DNA of 32,501 nucleotides from Ascoidea tarda (nom. inval.) (taxonomy: Eukaryota > Ascomycota > Saccharomycetes > Ascoideales > Ascoideaceae): the NCBI GenBank assembly GCA_030560485.1, contig JAKTTS010000128.1, positions 1 through 32,501 on the forward strand, given 5' to 3'. The notes under the pieces are model-generated. The model did not search any database, was not told the origin of the DNA, and saw nothing but the letters and a program-made list of their open reading frames with translations. The first letter of the stretch is position 1. Every line of letters starts with the position of its first letter. The position numbers were made by a program, and so were the translations under genes. Shown here piece by piece: positions 19,391 through 28,092 of this stretch.

Positions 19391-19425
19391 TATGATTTAT
19401 GATTTATGATTTATGATTTATGATT
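19391..19425. repeat. Heptanucleotide array TATGATT x5
   Basis: Five exact head-to-tail copies of TATGATT, followed by related ATAATTTAATAC-like degenerate copies out to about 19490. Confidence 0.9.
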
Positions 19426-19745
19426 TAATATAAATATAATTTAATACAATTTAGTACAATTTAATATAATTTATAATTTGATATAATTTTCTTTTTACAT
19501 TGAGCTATGAAATTTGAATATTCATCAGTGAAATGATTATATTCATTAAATTGCAAAAAAATTAAATAAAATTCTAGAATAATATCAAAAAAAAAAATGA
19601 AAAACATCAAGTTATATCAATCTGTATTAAATAAGATAAAAAATAAAATAAAATGAAATGGAATGAAATAGAATGAAATCAAATTTCATTGTATTTTTTG
19701 TCTAATTTCAAAATCAAATAACATCCAATTATATCAAATAGTTTT

Positions 19746-19809
19746 AAATTTATATTAAATTTATATTAAATTTATATTAAAATATTATTAAAATATTATT
19801 AAAATATTA
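19746..19809. repeat. 11-bp tandem array, two variants
   Basis: Three exact copies of AAATTTATATT (19746-19778) run directly into two full copies and one partial copy of the variant AAAATATTATT (19779-19809). All keep the 11-bp period. Confidence 0.9.
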
Positions 19810-20269
19810 CAAAATATTATCATATTTCAAACATTATCAAATTATATCATTAGTATAAAAATTTCTCTGCAGAAGCTAAAAGCTATTTCAATAATGTTTA
19901 TGGTTGACCTTAATGCTGATCCTATTATAGTAAGTAGTCCTCTTACATAAACTTGTGGGTTAATAAGTTTGTGTTTTTAGGAAGGGATTTTGTATTTATA
20001 TTTTGAAAATCCTCCTTCAAATCCATCAAATCCATCAGATTGTCCAAATCATAAATCACCGATAAATGAAATAACGAAAAATACACGCAACCCCAGTGGA
20101 AATAGTGGAAATAGAAAGGCTAAAATAGCAATTTCATTCAATAATGCTGTCCAGGTTTTTGAAAAAACTTAAAAAGCAAGTGAATCAAAAGAAAATATAC
20201 GAGTTGTTCAAAATAAAGTCCTCAAAACAGTTGCTTCAAACATTAGTTTTATGCTACTGGCTTAAATTT

Positions 20270-20321
20270 ATTAATCAAGCTACTTTAAATAATATTTATT
20301 ATTTAAAGTAGCTTGATTAAT
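20270..20321. repeat. Perfect inverted repeat, 25-bp arms, 2-nt loop
   Basis: The left arm 20270-20294 and right arm 20297-20321 are exact reverse complements with only TT between them. The arm core reads TTAATCAAGCTACTTTAAAT. The element is followed by T-runs (TTTTTATTTTTG). It is long enough to extrude as a cruciform, or to form a strong RNA hairpin if transcribed from either strand. No gene is seen over it. Confidence 0.95.
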
Positions 20322-21034
20322 TTTTATTTTTGTTAATGATTAATTTCTATCCAATGCTGTTGATTTGTACAACATGGTCAGTATTGATTCGCATTGTTCT
20401 CCAGATCAAAAGGTCCACTTTTTGTGTCCGTTACTTATCTACAATTGACGGCTGCCTGAAACCGACCAATGACAGCACGCTGGCAGCAAAACACTCCTTC
20501 TGGTGCTCCTCCCCGACGGTACAATCGCAAAGCAACTCCAGCCAATAGCTGCCTGCGCTAGGTCGAAAACAGCCGGAACTTCGCAAGCTCCTTCAGTGTC
20601 TCGCCATTTCCAGGCCAAGATCCAAGAGCCAAAGACCTAAACACACTTCCAAAACTATGCATGTGCTCACTGCAGGCCAACTCGCATGAGAGAGTCATGC
20701 ATGAACAATGCGTGGTGTGTGCAGCTGCTCTTTCTGACAAACTTACCAGTTTCATCTTTCCACACTCTCAGTCGTCGGCAAAAAACTCGTAATGCAGCCG
20801 GACTCGTACAGACGCGCTCTGTTTTACATCCCGCGCTGAGCTGCGCATTTCGATTTGTGCTCTGAAGCGACATCCTTCACAAAACACCACAACCACCACA
20901 ACAAAGCACAGCTGGAAAGTTTGGTTCGTTCTCTCAGCTGTCCAGCAGCTGTCCTCTGCACCAAACCCACTGCCGTCGCCGCTGCTGCTGCTGTTTCTGC
21001 TTCTGCTTCTGCTTCTCCGCAGCCGTCGCCGCTG

Positions 21035-21073
21035 CTTCCACTGCTCGGAATCTTCCACTGCTTGGAAGTTTCC
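21035..21073. promoter_or_regulatory. Two heat-shock-element-like sites in a 17-bp tandem repeat
   Basis: GGAATCTTCC (21047-21056) and GGAAGTTTCC (21064-21073) both match nGAAnnTTCn, the inverted core bound by heat-shock factor. They lie in two near-identical 17-bp units (CTTCCACTGCTCGGAAT and CTTCCACTGCTTGGAAG). Binding is inferred from the motif only. Confidence 0.4.
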
Positions 21074-21339
21074 ACTTGCCCTTCTCGAACCTTTTTGAAC
21101 GTTCTTTATGGCCCATTTAGCTTTTTCTAAAAAAAATAGCTTTCTGATCTTATTTCAATCCTTTGCAGAAATTCTAAAGAGAAATTTAAACATGAAATGA
21201 TAATCTATAAATATGAAATAATCCTGAATCATTGTCTTAAATTATTCTTCTGTTTATATAATACCTCATTCCCAGCTATCTCGATAAAAAAGAAAAAAAA
21301 TCAAAATCAGAGAAACCAAAAAATAGATCATTTTCTTCC

Positions 21340-21355
21340 ATATATATATGTATAC

Positions 21356-21387
<32 letters not shown>
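21340..21387. repeat. TA / TACA microsatellite
   Basis: (TA)n, then (CATA)n, then about 11 further TA units form a simple repeat upstream of the gene at 21799. Confidence 0.9.
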
Positions 21388-21798
21388 CTGATCGTTTTTA
21401 TTATCTTTTATTCAACCACCATCTTTATAAAAAATAATTTCTTTATACCTATCAAAACCATATTCAACTTCACATCTTATTTCAATATTCAATTTGCTTT
21501 TCTTCTTGTTTTGGGTCTGTTTTTTTTTCTTCTTTTATTAATTTCCTTTAATCTAGATTTCGACTGTTCTTATATTAAGCAACCATTAATTACCAATAAC
21601 CAATTCTCTATTTTTATATGCTCTATACTGGTTTCCAAAATAAAAAATTAAGAAAAAAAAGGGAAACATAATATTCTCTTGAAAATCTTTCAATAGTTTA
21701 TCCATTGTTACATTTAGTTTTAGTCTAAATAATTATAATAATTATAATAATAATAATTAAATAATAATTAAATAATAATTACAATAATAATTTCAACA

Positions 21799-23274
21799 AT
21801 GAATCAATCACTAAACACAAACAACATAAAAAATTTTCAACCCATAAATCACCTATCTTTTTCTTCTACTTCTTTAACAAACGATTGCTTTAAATCTTGT
21901 TGTTATTTTTTTAATATCGATCCAAACTCAAAAATTAATAAAATCAGCTACAATCCTAATGATCAATTGTTTTTAAATGCTTTTATATCAAATTCTCCTT
22001 GGCTAGATTTATTATCTCCTTTCCCTTTATTCTCTAAAATTTTACCCAAAATTGCTCAATATGATAACCTAAATTCAAAATTGATCTTAAATTGTCTACT
22101 ATCTTGTGGCTCAATTCTAAATAACCAAATCAATCAAAACTCTATCAACATTAACATTAATATCAAATCATCCTTCGATTCATACCAATCATCTTTCATA
22201 GCCTTTAAGTCCCTTTTATCTTCTGCAAACTCATCTCATTTAATCAACAATAAACTATTTATCCTAAATGTCTCTCTAATGTGCTCAATCCTACTAAATA
22301 TCTTTGAGTTTTTTCTGGATTTCAACTTGAATGGCAACCCATCTTTCAACTGTAATTTAAACTCTTCCAGACAGATTTTGGAGGACATAAACTCTTTAAA
22401 CATCTTAAACTTCTCAATCCAAAATAATCAGATACTAAAATCTTCTTTATTAGTCATAAATCAGCTTGATTTATTGTTGTCAATGAAAAATAAAAATTCC
22501 TCAAGATGGACTTCAATTAACGATTTCTTGTTTAACGAAATCACCTTTAAAAATTCTTACAATCTAAAAATTGGCTTGAAAAATGTTAATGATGAAATCA
22601 TCGATGATTACAATGGCAACTACCTTTGGTTCCATTTAAACAGCATAAATTACTTTAATTTAAATCTCAATAATCTTTCAATTAAATCAGATACCTGGTG
22701 GTTACATAAAATTATCTACATCCAGACATTAATCAACAATTTTTGTAATTATCCCAACAAAAGTTCTATAAGCCAAAACCAATTTGAAAATAAAAATGAA
22801 AACCAAAAAATGTTAATTGTTAAAAAATGGAACTATTTGAAAAATTTAAATGACAATTGGTTACTATCTCTACCAAAACCTTTAACGACTATCGCAATAG
22901 TCAATGAAAAAAAAAATCAACTACTAAATTCAAAGTTCCCTGCTATACTATACAATACTAATGTTGGTGCTTTGGCATCAATTTATCATCATTTAAATTC
23001 AATTTTATTACAATCTTTTTTACTATCAACAGCTAATCCTGGTATCAATGCTAGCGTAAATAAAAACCAACTGTTTAACTCCATAATGAATTATATTATC
23101 ATCCATTCAAAGCAAATTATTGGAATAATAAAATCAAATGAAAAATCAATATGGCCACCTTCAATACTAGCATTGAAAACTGCTGCACTATACTTGAATG
23201 ATCCAAAAGAACAAAATGAAGTTTATAATTTATCGTTAAAAATACAAAATCATACAGGGATAAGGATATTATAA
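21799..23274 (+). CDS. Fungal transcription-factor-type regulatory domain protein lacking a Zn cluster
   Basis: The 491-aa protein is Asn/Ile/Leu/Ser-rich and probably helical. Its organisation resembles the middle and C-terminal regulatory domain of fungal Zn2Cys6 regulators of the ARG81/LYS14 type (Pfam Fungal_trans_2). Near the N terminus FISNSPWLDLLSPFPLF, then LILNCLLSCGSIL, resembles the opening helices. The C terminus WPPSILALKTAALYL followed by IQNHTGIRIL resembles the closing WPLFIA...TG block of that family. No Cys6 cluster is present, and none is visible in the upstream 1.4 kb in any frame or next to clear splice sites. It may be a divergent member that lost DNA binding, a partner that works through another factor, or a protein whose first exon I missed. 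AAT-rich leader DNA precedes the ATG. Real-gene confidence is high; the family call is moderate. Confidence 0.7.
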   Translation: MNQSLNTNNIKNFQPINHLSFSSTSLTNDCFKSCCYFFNIDPNSKINKISYNPNDQLFLNAFISNSPWLDLLSPFPLFSKILPKIAQYDNLNSKLILNCLLSCGSILNNQINQNSINININIKSSFDSYQSSFIAFKSLLSSANSSHLINNKLFILNVSLMCSILLNIFEFFLDFNLNGNPSFNCNLNSSRQILEDINSLNILNFSIQNNQILKSSLLVINQLDLLLSMKNKNSSRWTSINDFLFNEITFKNSYNLKIGLKNVNDEIIDDYNGNYLWFHLNSINYFNLNLNNLSIKSDTWWLHKIIYIQTLINNFCNYPNKSSISQNQFENKNENQKMLIVKKWNYLKNLNDNWLLSLPKPLTTIAIVNEKKNQLLNSKFPAILYNTNVGALASIYHHLNSILLQSFLLSTANPGINASVNKNQLFNSIMNYIIIHSKQIIGIIKSNEKSIWPPSILALKTAALYLNDPKEQNEVYNLSLKIQNHTGIRIL

Positions 23275-23720
23275 TATTCATTAAAATGAAAAAAAAACAC
23301 CTATGAATCCAATGACTTGTTTTAATTTTTCTATTTCTTTTTATTTGATCAAAATTTGAATTAGGATTTGAACTGACATTTAAATTGATTGAAATCTGAG
23401 CAGTGATGATATATTCTAGTAATGATGATGATTTTAAATTATAGTGCATGTAATAATTTTGTTATGTTTTGAATGTTGGTTGTTTTACTTACTTATTTAC
23501 TTATTTATTTATTTGTTTTATTTATTAATTTTTGATCTCCAGTTTTTGTTTTTGAAATCTTTTCTATTATGTATTTGTCTAATTATTGTCACAAGCTTTA
23601 TTTTGGTATTATAAAGAAAAAAAATAATTTCTTATTTGATGATGATATGAATATTTTAAATATGTTGCATGTTTATGGTTTTGAGGTTTGTATTTTATAT
23701 ATATATATGTACATTTTTTT

Positions 23721-23723
23721 AAT

Positions 23724-23758
<35 letters not shown>

Positions 23759-23836
23759 TTATTTATTATTTCTCATTTCTCATTTCTTATTACTTATTAC
23801 TTATTACTTATTACTTATTACTTATTACTTATTACT
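23721..23836. repeat. TTTA tetranucleotide and TTATTAC heptanucleotide arrays
   Basis: A (TTTA)n run at about 23721-23771 is followed by about seven copies of TTATTAC at about 23788-23836. Confidence 0.85.
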
Positions 23837-24948
23837 TGGTTTTATTATTCTCAGTTATTGTTTCTTTTTTAGTTTTAGTTTTATTCCTTTTGTTTATATT
23901 CTTTTTGTTTATATTCTTTTTGTTGATATTCTTGTTGGTATTAATATTATTTCATGTATTCAATATCTAAGTAATTAAAATTATCAAGTAAAATGAGTTT
24001 TCTTAATAGAAACTAAATGGAAGCAAATGGGAAGCAAATAGAATAATAAGAAAAAGAAATGGAAAAAGAAATGGAAAAAGAAAAAAAGAAAATTGTTTGA
24101 TAAATAAATAAATGAATAAATTGAAAATAGTGTAATGAAACTGAACTTAATGCTTTGTTTTTTTTTTCAGAAAGCCAAACCAAAAAAAGGGACAAGAATT
24201 GAAAGCTAAACGCTTGAATAGGATACTCTTATTAAAGTGGAGTGTATTAGTTGGATAGAAATCGAGATTTATAATAAGAAGGTTTGATAACTGGGGATTA
24301 AAAGTGAACTACCAATTTGAAGTATATTTGTGCAATTTTTTTTTGTATCAATACTTCTTTTTTGCTTTTTTGTCTTATTTTTGATTGTTTTTAAAAGAAA
24401 ATTTTTTTTTAGCATGTTAGTATAAAGAATAACATGGAATCCCAGATCATGATTCATGATCTGTTTATGGATCTTCGAAAAAGTGAATACATTGAAAATA
24501 AGAGAAATTTAGAGAATGTTTTGTTTTTGCTTGCTTTTATGGCGGTTCTTTGTAATCAATTGAATGTTAATTTTCTTTTATTGTTTTTAAAGATGTTTTC
24601 ATATTTTTTGATTGTCCTAATTAAGCAATGGTACATTTGATTTTAATGGTAAATTTAAATTGAACAAAGATAATTTAAAACAATTCCAAATATTTTAGTA
24701 TGATTTAGTGCAAATTCATTCAATTTAGCTCATCTGATTTGGTTATTCAGACGAATTTAATGTTTTAAAAGAGAGCAAGTAGTTATATGATTTTGATTAC
24801 TTCACTTTTGGTTTTGAAAAATGTATAGTGTATATAAACAGATAAATAGAAATAGGTGAGTTAGATGATGGAAAATAAGGTTAGTGAGAAGCAATTGGGC
24901 TGAATATCCTACCATATTGCAATTGGAATAGACAAACTTCATTACAAC

Positions 24949-24979
24949 GGAAATGGGAATGGAAATGGAAATGGAAATT
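24949..24979. repeat. GGAAAT hexanucleotide tract
   Basis: About five copies of GGAAAT, one being GGGAAT, lie within intergenic DNA. Confidence 0.8.
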
Positions 24980-25830
24980 GAAAATAATGACAAAAAGATA
25001 GAGAAGAACAGTGGAGTTTTTGTTCCGTAATTCCCACCCAATTTATATGTAAATGGACGATGGCTTATCATGGCAGGGAAGCAGATTGACAACTGCTTAG
25101 AAAGAATTGAAAAGAAAAGAGCAAGGTTGCACAAATTTCATGGTCTTACTATACCAATGGAATTTGCGGTGGAAAAGAATTCTTATCAATCGAGCAATGA
25201 TCGATTGAGGAACAAAAGAAGAAAACGAGAGGCAGAGCGGTGATTGGTGGAGCGCAGAAGACTTTTGCAGCCTTCAAACAACCGTTTCGACTGGTGTCAT
25301 GGTGTCTGGTGAGGAAAAGACCAATGAGAGCAAGAAGCAGACACAGAACAGTGCAACAAAAACGGTTTCCCTTTGAGAGGCAATGAATAAGACCGCAATA
25401 AATCGGTGGAATCCAGCAGCTAGCAATCGCAAAGAGCCATTTGCAACCAGGCCTGCGGGACACAGCGTGATTGGCTGAGGTACAATAGAATTCGACACTT
25501 CACTAGGATTGCATTGTTCTTCAAAGTTCGGTGCATGGAACTGACTGAATCATTTTTCCGGGTTAAACTTTCGACGCACACGCTGTGCTGCGCGCACGGA
25601 CACAGAACACGGAGAGCGCAGCGCTAGACAAACAACGCCGACTCTTGACGAACCGCGCACGCAGCCCGGTCGGTGTTCGCTCCACTTGCAGAGGGCTGCA
25701 AAAAGCTGCACTGTGTACATCTCCGTCGGTCTGACCGCAGCGCTTAAGCACGTGTTGTGGCACATACCATCAGAGGGCTGGTGCGGCTGATGGTTTTTCT
25801 GCGTGTGCTGCGCGTGCTGCGCGTGTCGCC

Positions 25831-25857
25831 TGTGCTGCCTGTGCTGCCTGTGCTGCC
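25831..25857. repeat. 9-bp tandem repeat TGTGCTGCC x3
   Basis: Three exact copies are preceded by related GTGCTGCGC units, within the GC-rich island upstream of the TANGO2-family gene. Confidence 0.9.
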
Positions 25858-26112
25858 TGGGCCGTTGTTTTTCCTGGCGTGTTCGTGGCTCTTGCTGGTT
25901 CTCTCGTGGCTTGTGGCTGTTTGCTGCCTGTCTTCGACTGCTTGTCTCTCTGGGCCTTATCTCTTTATCGCTTTATCTATCGTCTGCTTTTTGACTCACT
26001 GCTCCACTCATCTCTGTCACCACCACTCGCTGATATATTCTTGCTCTCTCTTTTGCAGTCTTTTCAGCCCATCAGTTGCTTCAATTAACTTCACTTTCTT
26101 CCTCCTGTTCCC

Positions 26113-27507
26113 ATGTGTATCTTCCTAACCACTTGTGCCCATCCTGCTTTTCCTTTTATCTTGATATCTAATAGGGATGAATATTTTATCAGGCCAACTG
26201 CTCTTGCTCATTTCCATTCAAACAAAATCTTATCTCCATACGATTTGGCAAGAAATGAACGTGGCACCTGGATAGGCGTCAACAAAGCTGGTAAAATCGC
26301 TGTTCTCGTCAATTTTCACGAGGATAACTATGATAGCATTTATAGCAAAGTTTCAAGAGGCTTAATTCCCATGCAGTTTCTAAAATCTCCTAAAAAATCA
26401 AAAGATTGGGAATTAGAATTGTACGATTTATATCAGAATAAAGAAATTTTCGTTCAAAAAATTGGTGGCTTCTCTTTATTGTTTGGCGAATTATCCTATA
26501 ACAAAACTACAAATTCAATAAACCCTTTGAAAATCATATCGAATCGTGGCGATGAAGTAATAATATTCGATAATCAGCATATTAATAATAACTCTAACGA
26601 TTTGAAAATAAATACTGATACTCGGTCTGCCCAGGTGGATAAAAATAATGACAACAAACAAAATATCACCAATGATAATGCTAAAAACAACAAAACTAAT
26701 GAAAGAGACAATAATGACAAAAACATTGCTGAAGATAATACTACTCTTAAAAATGATGCTAACAATAACAAAAAGGAAAAAAAAGAAAAGAAGCAAAAGA
26801 AGCAAAAAAACGTTAAGTTTAATCAAAATGATAATTCAATTCCAATCGATCTCTCCCCAGAAAATTCAGAAAATTCAAAAAATTCAGAAAATACACCTAA
26901 ACAACAATACTCAAATAAAAAATTCATAGGACTATCCAACTCGCTATTCGACCACCCTTGGCCAAAAGTTCAAATAGGCGAAAATCTTTTAAATAACCTC
27001 ATAACAAATTCAATTAATGAAAATTGGCAAGAACAAAAAATAATTCAAAAATTATTTGAATTGTTATCTTTCAATTCTTTTCAAATTGATAAAGAATTTC
27101 CCTCCGAAAATTTTAATAACTTGAAAAATTCAATTTTTATTCCTGCATTCGAAGTTAAAGATAATAAAATTCCAAATATTGTTGGCAAATATTATGGCAC
27201 AAGAACTCAAACCATCATTTTATTAGATAAACAAGGTAATCTAAAATATATAGAAAGATCTTTACACACAAAGGACACCCTCACTGAACCATCTTTTGAT
27301 AATGTTTATTCTTTTAACATTAATTCAACTGATGAAATCCAAAATCAAATCAATCAAAATCATAACCATAATCAAAATCAAATTGATGAAAGCCAGATTA
27401 ATGAAAATCCAATAAGAAAAAAAATTAAAAAAGAAATTAAAATCAATAACAATCCTCAAGATCGTGATATATCAAATATATTCATGGATAATGATAAAAA
27501 AATCTAA
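26113..27507 (+). CDS. TANGO2/NRDE-family protein (YGR127W orthologue)
   Basis: The family is defined by human TANGO2, whose loss causes metabolic crises. Proposed roles are in heme trafficking and lipid or mitochondrial homeostasis; the biochemical activity is unsettled. The 464-aa protein opens with the family hallmark MCIFLTTCAHPAFPFILISN, completing the NRDE signature at 20-23. Cys2 is positioned as in proteins with an N-terminal nucleophile fold (inference). The block ARNERGTWIGVNKAGKIAVL (46-65) and the later GLSNSLFDHPWPKVQIGE (272 onward) and YYGTRTQTIILLDKQG are also typical. It is longer than the S. cerevisiae (about 312 aa) and human (276 aa) proteins. The excess comes from an Asn/Asp/Lys-rich insert at about 170-268 and an Asn/Gln/His-rich C-terminal tail (about 405-464). 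It is convergent with the VSB1-like gene, a near neighbour also in S. cerevisiae. The promoter has Cbf1-, CCAAT- and Gcn4-type motifs. Confidence 0.92.
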   Translation: MCIFLTTCAHPAFPFILISNRDEYFIRPTALAHFHSNKILSPYDLARNERGTWIGVNKAGKIAVLVNFHEDNYDSIYSKVSRGLIPMQFLKSPKKSKDWELELYDLYQNKEIFVQKIGGFSLLFGELSYNKTTNSINPLKIISNRGDEVIIFDNQHINNNSNDLKINTDTRSAQVDKNNDNKQNITNDNAKNNKTNERDNNDKNIAEDNTTLKNDANNNKKEKKEKKQKKQKNVKFNQNDNSIPIDLSPENSENSKNSENTPKQQYSNKKFIGLSNSLFDHPWPKVQIGENLLNNLITNSINENWQEQKIIQKLFELLSFNSFQIDKEFPSENFNNLKNSIFIPAFEVKDNKIPNIVGKYYGTRTQTIILLDKQGNLKYIERSLHTKDTLTEPSFDNVYSFNINSTDEIQNQINQNHNHNQNQIDESQINENPIRKKIKKEIKINNNPQDRDISNIFMDNDKKI

Positions 27508-28092
27508 AAATAATATCGTTTATAACATATAACATATTTTATAATTTATAGAAACACTTTTCGCCAAGTTTACTAAAATTAATTATTTAAAATTTCAATA
27601 CCATTTATTTATGATTTAGTCACAAAATTATTCTTACTTTTATGATATTCATCTATTATTTTCAGCATTTCTTTTTTCTTTTTTTTTTCTTTTTATGCTA
27701 ATATTTTTTATATTATTTTTTTTTAATGATCTATTTTTTTATTGATAATTTCATGATTTCCTTTTTTTTTATACAATTTTTTTAAAGAAAAATTCTATCT
27801 GTTTTTTAAATGTCTATTTTTTTTCTTTCCTTTTTTTTTTATTCGATTTAATCCAAATTTACTATAAATTATATTATAATAAATAAAAACCCAGTTATTT
27901 TCTTTACCTCTCTATTTATTAAAATTAAACGTATATGAAAAATTAAAATAAAACAATAAAATACAAGATCTTTATTAAAAATTGAAATAAAAAGTGAAAT
28001 GAAAAATAAAGGAATGGATAAAATATTTCTTTTCTAAAAATACACCTAAGAAAATAAAAAAAGATATATATAAATATATATACAGATAGTTA
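27508..28092. terminator. Convergent 3' region, very AT-rich
   Basis: This 585-bp gap lies between converging stop codons. T-runs dominate the left part (3' side of the TANGO2-family gene). GATATATATAAATATATATA at 28063-28082 is a TATATA-type efficiency element just past the stop of the minus-strand gene. No ORF or RNA gene was seen. Confidence 0.5.

Larger units (their letters stand above)
19279..20269. other. Very AT-rich repeat region
   Basis: About 1 kb of extreme AT content, with a heptamer array at 19391-19425 and an 11-mer array at 19746-19809. At 19894-20172 there is a weak possible two-exon ORF (GTAAGT donor at 19930, TTTTAG acceptor at 19980, 75 codons). It is discussed as a finding and not annotated as a gene. 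No RNA gene was recognised. Confidence 0.45.
20322..21798. promoter_or_regulatory. GC-richer island and 5' region of the transcription-factor-like gene
   Basis: The portion at about 20390-21120 is clearly GC-richer than its surroundings. It contains CCAAT at 20466-20470 and 20542-20546, a GCTGCTGCT/TTCTGC trinucleotide tract around 20980-21017, and two copies of GCCGTCGCCGCTGCT 50 bp apart (20972, 21022). A tandem 17-bp repeat at 21035-21068 creates two heat-shock-element-like GAAnnTTC sites. Past 21130 the DNA is AT-rich, with a TA/TACA microsatellite (about 21340-21387) and AAT-rich DNA up to the ATG at 21799. Short ORFs in both orientations are attributed to GC content. Confidence 0.5.
23275..26112. 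other. 2.8-kb intergenic region with microsatellites and promoter island
   Basis: The left part (23275-25130) is AT-rich with several simple repeats and no convincing gene. A 68-codon ORF at 24434-24640 (MESQIMIHDLFMDLRKSEYI, then hydrophobic) is the best of several weak candidates, but nothing supports it beyond length. The right part (25170-26110) is GC-richer and promoter-like. It contains ATTGG/CCAAT at 25243, 25321 and 25470, CACGTG at 25749-25754, a 9-bp repeat at 25831-25857, and TGACTCA at 25992-25998. The last is a Gcn4-type site about 115 bp before the TANGO2-family start. The final 150 bp are pyrimidine-rich on the plus strand, as is common just before yeast transcription starts. 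Confidence 0.5.

Noticed and set aside
20768-21130. Several overlapping ORFs on both strands with Gln/Ala/Ser repeats
   Set aside because: All follow from the GCTGCT/TTCTGC trinucleotide tract in the promoter island. They are open in many frames at once, which real genes are not.
25757-26128. 123-codon hydrophobic ORF upstream of and overlapping the TANGO2-family start
   Set aside because: It derives from a GC-rich, pyrimidine-rich promoter with a 9-bp repeat. Its end overlaps the real start in another frame, and the Leu/Ser/Cys composition reflects CT-rich DNA.
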